From Halichoerus grypus (lineage: Eukaryota; Chordata; Mammalia; Carnivora; Phocidae), in contig NC_135712.1 in assembly GCF_964656455.1 (NCBI RefSeq), forward strand, positions 94,712,294 through 94,776,293: DNA of 64,000 nt. The letters run 5' to 3'. Shown here piece by piece: positions 60,900-64,000 of this stretch; within the stretch, counting starts at the first letter, position 1; each line of letters opens with the position of its first letter. Made by a program: the position numbers and the translations under genes. Under the pieces are notes generated by a model that saw only the letters and a list, made by a program, of their open reading frames with translations, searched no databases and was not told the DNA's origin.

Positions 60900-61048
60900 C
60901 AGTGTGGTCTATGGTATCACATACTCTGGGAGCCTGTTAGAAATGCAGATTCTCAGGCTGATCCCATGCCTGCTGAACCAGAATTTGCATTTTAACAAGA
61001 TCCAAGATGATTCATGTACACATTGAAGTTTGAGAAACACTGAACTGT
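60900..61048 (+). mobile_element. MER5-type DNA transposon remnant
   Basis: 'ctgttagaaatgcagattct caggctgatccc', 'accagaatttgcattttaac' and 'aagtttgagaaacactga' follow the MER5/MER58 order. Confidence 0.7.
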
Positions 61049-61097
61049 AGTATCTTTCAATTGTTAAGAATACTAAGTTTTTACATAGCCATTTTTT

Positions 61098-61298
61098 ATT
61101 TATTTTTTATTATTATGTTATGTTAATCACCATAAATTACATCATTAGCTTTTGATGTAGTGTTCCATGATTCATTATTTGCATATAACACCCAGTGCTC
61201 CATTCAGTACGTGCCTTCTTTAATACCCATCACCAGGCTAACCCATCCCCCCACCCCCCTCCCCTCTAGAACCCTCAGTTTGTTTCTCAGAGTCCATA
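61098..61298 (-). mobile_element. L1 3' stub, about 200 bp
   Basis: This is the reverse complement of the L1 end seen at 24.9, 30.9 and 53.0 kb (ttatgttaatcaccataaat through the C-rich stretch to tttgtttctcagagtcca). The flanks ttacatagccatttt (about 61081) and ttacatagtcatttt (about 61299) are the target duplication. Confidence 0.93.
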
Positions 61299-61567
61299 TT
61301 ACATAGTCATTTTGCTTTCTCATGCCTTAGGGCTTTTAATAGGGATTAAATCAATGCACTTTTAATAAGGACAGCATCTAATGAATTACAATTAACCTAA
61401 TTTTCTCAGCTGCAGTTTTAATGTTTCCCAGTGCTCAGTCAAGCCTCCAAAATGTGATGATTATTTAAAATATAAGAAATTATATAAAATAAATAGATCA
61501 TTTGTTCAGGTCTTTTAGCCCCTTGAATTTTACAGGCATACCATCTTTTTTAAATCTTTTATTTTTT

Positions 61568-61667
61568 ATTTTTAAAGATTTTATTTATTTATTTATATTT
61601 ATTTATATATTTATTTATTTATTTATTATTTATCTGCCAAATAAATAAATAAAATCTTTAAAAAAAA
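61568..61667. repeat. Palindrome of two CAN-SINE tails
   Basis: A reversed tail, tttttaaagattttatttat, is followed by about 45 bp of TTTA/TATA repeats. The forward tail aataaataaataaaatcttt and eight A then follow. The two arms are near-perfect complements over about 25 bp. Only tails remain; no head or body is present. It may be two facing SINEs collapsed by deletion, or a fold-back product. Confidence 0.8.
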
Positions 61668-61669
61668 CG

Positions 61670-62735
61670 ATACAGAACAAATTATTTTAAACGAACTTGT
61701 TTTCTTATCAATGAAAGGCAGTTTGAAACCACCTTTTTTTTCTTACTATACTATTGTTAACATTTTTTGATGAATTAGTAGGCGTCATTTTGGTCATCCT
61801 CAAAAAAAATTAAATATACATGAAGTAGAGAAAGATTTTAGTTATTGTTGTTTTTTGCAGAGCTCCACCCAAGAGGTTGTGCTATTGCTTGGGATGCTAT
61901 GACTAACAGCACCACACTTCTATAAGCTTGTTGGAACCAGAGAACATTATAACTGAGAAACATACACTTAATTGCAACATAAAATGTACATATAAAATGC
62001 ATCCCTGTCAAGGATTATTCTTGTTTCTCCTCCTTCCTACCCTTGACCTCATGTCCACACAGACAGGGAAACTGAAGCATCTTGGTTTTGCTCTTCTCCA
62101 TCCCCACCCTGAAATGGGGGTCTATAGGACCCAGTGATAAACTCAGACCAACCAGAGCTAACTTCTTTCCCCAACACAGGTGTGCTCCTGAGAATTGAAG
62201 TCCTCCTCCAATGAGTAGTGCCACTCAGCTTTGTCAGGTGGTCTATTACTGGAGTGCTATCAAAGGGTTTTCAAAAGGCCCTGCTGCTTCTCTCAGTCTG
62301 CAAGACAGACTATAAATAAAAATTAATTTATGATCAAGTACCCTGAGTATTTTGATAACAATCACAGAAGCCCACACTTTAATACAAGGCCAGAGGCCCA
62401 ACAGCTCCCTTGATAAAAAGAGATCAACATTGTTCAGAAAAATTCTTTGGATAAGATTCTTTAAATATCTCTTTCCTACATATGGGAATGCTAAAATATA
62501 TGAAAATTTATAATAGCATGAGCACTTTTCATATTTACAATATATACTATTCTTAAGAATATACTATTACCAATGAGACATTTGTATTGAAAGTGTAACA
62601 TAAAAATAAAAATAAATATGCATACTTTTATATGAGTGCTTGGTTTTACTGAGAATGCATGTAGAATATATCCATAAAATGTATCTACAATAAATAAAAT
62701 GAATGATATTCTTTTATGTTGATATTAATTGTATT
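61670..62735. other. No gene seen; AT-rich unique DNA
   Basis: No repeats recognised between the SINE-tail palindrome and the ERV1-type LTR. Confidence 0.5.
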
Positions 62736-62736
62736 T

Positions 62737-63362
62737 GATGAGGGAACAGAAGGCAAGCTGAGGACAAAGCAGAAGCTGACACCCCACAACCCCCCCACAT
62801 ATACCATACAGTATATGTGACATTCCTCAAGCACTCCTGGCTGCCCTAAAGCTAAGGAAAAGAAAAACAAATAGTTAACTTATAGAGATCACAATTCTGC
62901 AAGATAAGAGTTTCCCTCAGTTTACAAAAGTCTTAACAATTTACATTTCTATCAATAACCTAGCTTCCAGAAGGAAATGTAGATATAATTAAATGTCCTT
63001 ATAACGTGCATCCCATTGACAAGATACTTGAAGTGGGCAGAGTGTAATGTTCCTCCAGGAAACTCCCACCTATCTTCATGATAATGCTTTGCTAGAGGGA
63101 AAAACAATCCTGACAATGGCAAGGCCTCTGGTAACCTGTAAGTCTTCTTTAACATCCAAAAATCCTTTTGAAACCTCTTTTTTCCTTACCTCCCCCAACC
63201 CCATAGTATATAATCAGCCACCCCTCACAACCTCGGGGCAGCAGCTCTTTCTGCCCACAGGTCCTGTCCCCATGCTTTAATAAAACCACCATTTGCACCA
63301 AAGACATCTCAAGAATTCTTTCTTGGTAGTTGGCTCTGGACCTCACCCCATCTCACCCCACC
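62737..63362 (+). mobile_element. ERV1-type solo LTR (gammaretrovirus-like)
   Basis: It starts tgatgagggaacagaaggca. It has a TATA-like box (agtatataatcagcc, about 63206), then 'ctcggggcagcagctctttc', the poly(A) signal AATAAA (63279) and 'agacatctcaagaattcttt' before a C-rich end. The order U3, TATA, R with poly(A) signal, U5 is that of a gammaretroviral LTR. No gag, pol or env follows in the remaining 640 bp, so a solo LTR is likely. The exact ends and 4-bp duplication are not certain. Confidence 0.7.
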
Positions 63363-63480
63363 TATGTTCCAAAATCCCATCAGTATTTAGGAAGTGCTGA
63401 TTTGGCCTGTTAAGAAATTAAAAACTAGAATGATTAACAATAAGTGAAGCTTAATTTGAGTTTATGAACTAAGGCATACA

Positions 63481-64000
63481 GTTTTTTTTTTTTTTTTTCA
63501 GAAATGAGTAACTTTAATTCTTTCTATGAAATCCACTATGGAAGGGGTTCTACACTTCAGAAGGTTACTAAAAATACAGACACATGAAAGCTAAGAGCAA
63601 AATAACAAGCTAATTTTAACTGGCTTATTTCCTGATTAAAAATTATACATATGCATTCAGAGTCCCTCTTAATGAGTACTTACTGAAAGATAAAAAGTTC
63701 TCCTTATTTAGAAATTGATAAGGGTATTTATTATAGCAAAAAGAAAATTTTACATCAATTATTCATTACTATTTTTATAATAGTAATAGACAATAATATG
63801 AGTCTTGCAAGTATAGGAACTAACCATCTACATTTCACAAGTCCAGAAACACCACTCTTTAGAATACAGGATCATACTGATCCTTTGGTGGGTGTGATTT
63901 TATAATCTAAAAAAAAACCATATATATCTAGAGGGAAAACACAAATCTGAGGTGACTGAAGGCAGGATGCTTCATTTGGGAAATTTTTTTTTAGAAAAAA
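63481..64000 (-). pseudogene. Possible 3' end of a retrocopy (3' UTR-like), runs off the window
   Basis: On the minus strand, unique AT-rich sequence ends with ATTAAA (about 63512-63517), then 13 bp (gttactcatttct plus one g) and about 19 A (plus-strand T run at 63482-63499). A poly(A)-signal variant at this distance from a long A tract is what an inserted mRNA copy would show. No open frame is seen in the 500 bp available, so it would be 3' UTR. The 5' end and target duplication are outside the window. Plain oligo(T) next to unique DNA is an alternative. Confidence 0.4.

Noticed and set aside
1..64000. CRISPR arrays, bacterial operons, tRNA or rRNA genes
   Set aside because: None present; the only tRNA-like sequence is the degenerate tRNA-derived head of the CAN-SINEs and MIRs.

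Overview
This is mammalian nuclear DNA from a carnivoran. It is AT-rich and full of interspersed repeats, and it carries no intact protein-coding gene that I can support. The best clue to the organism is the set of at least 22 tRNA-derived CAN-SINEs. Their heads read like ggggcgcctgggtggctcag, their bodies carry the 'gctcaggtcatgatcc' box, and they end in a (CT)n, AATAAA, poly(A) tail. I recall the dog-specific SINEC_Cf head and the felid body as different, and neither type is seen, so an arctoid caniform (bear, seal or mustelid lineage) is most likely. Four short 3' stubs of one carnivore L1 family agree with this.

Layout. 1-7 kb is mostly unique AT-rich DNA with old MIR and L2-like fragments; no CAN-SINE was found before 7.2 kb. 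7-14 kb has two plus-strand CAN-SINEs. At 14.06-14.18 kb, minus strand, lies the most gene-like object in the window: one 123-bp calcium-binding EGF-like exon in the usual 1-1 phase, with a good acceptor. Two of its six conserved cysteines are changed to arginine and it has a GC donor. It is probably a decayed or decaying exon of a large multi-EGF gene, and most of the window may be intron of that gene. 16-25 kb holds two MER5-type fragments, a CAN-SINE pair, and a nested stack in which a plus-strand L2 splits an older repeat and is itself split by a CAN-SINE. 25-35 kb has almost no SINEs. It holds an inverted pair of an unidentified repeat, an L1 stub, and a solo-LTR-like element with TATA box and poly(A) signal. 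35-52 kb is the densest CAN-SINE zone and includes two facing inverted pairs, an ERVL-MaLR-type LTR at 44.9-45.4 kb, and an unidentified open frame interrupted by one stop at 48.37-48.71 kb. 52-64 kb has more L1 and L2 debris, a large LTR-like block at 56-57 kb, a palindrome made of two SINE tails, an ERV1-type LTR at 62.7-63.4 kb, and what may be the 3' end of a retrocopy on the minus strand at the right edge.

No operons, CRISPR arrays or bacterial-type features are present. The open frames of 60-213 codons are those expected by chance in AT-rich, SINE-rich DNA. I found no convincing undescribed functional system. The observations most worth following are the altered EGF exon, the interrupted frame at 48.4 kb, the 30.4/31.7 kb inverted repeat and the SINE-tail palindrome.
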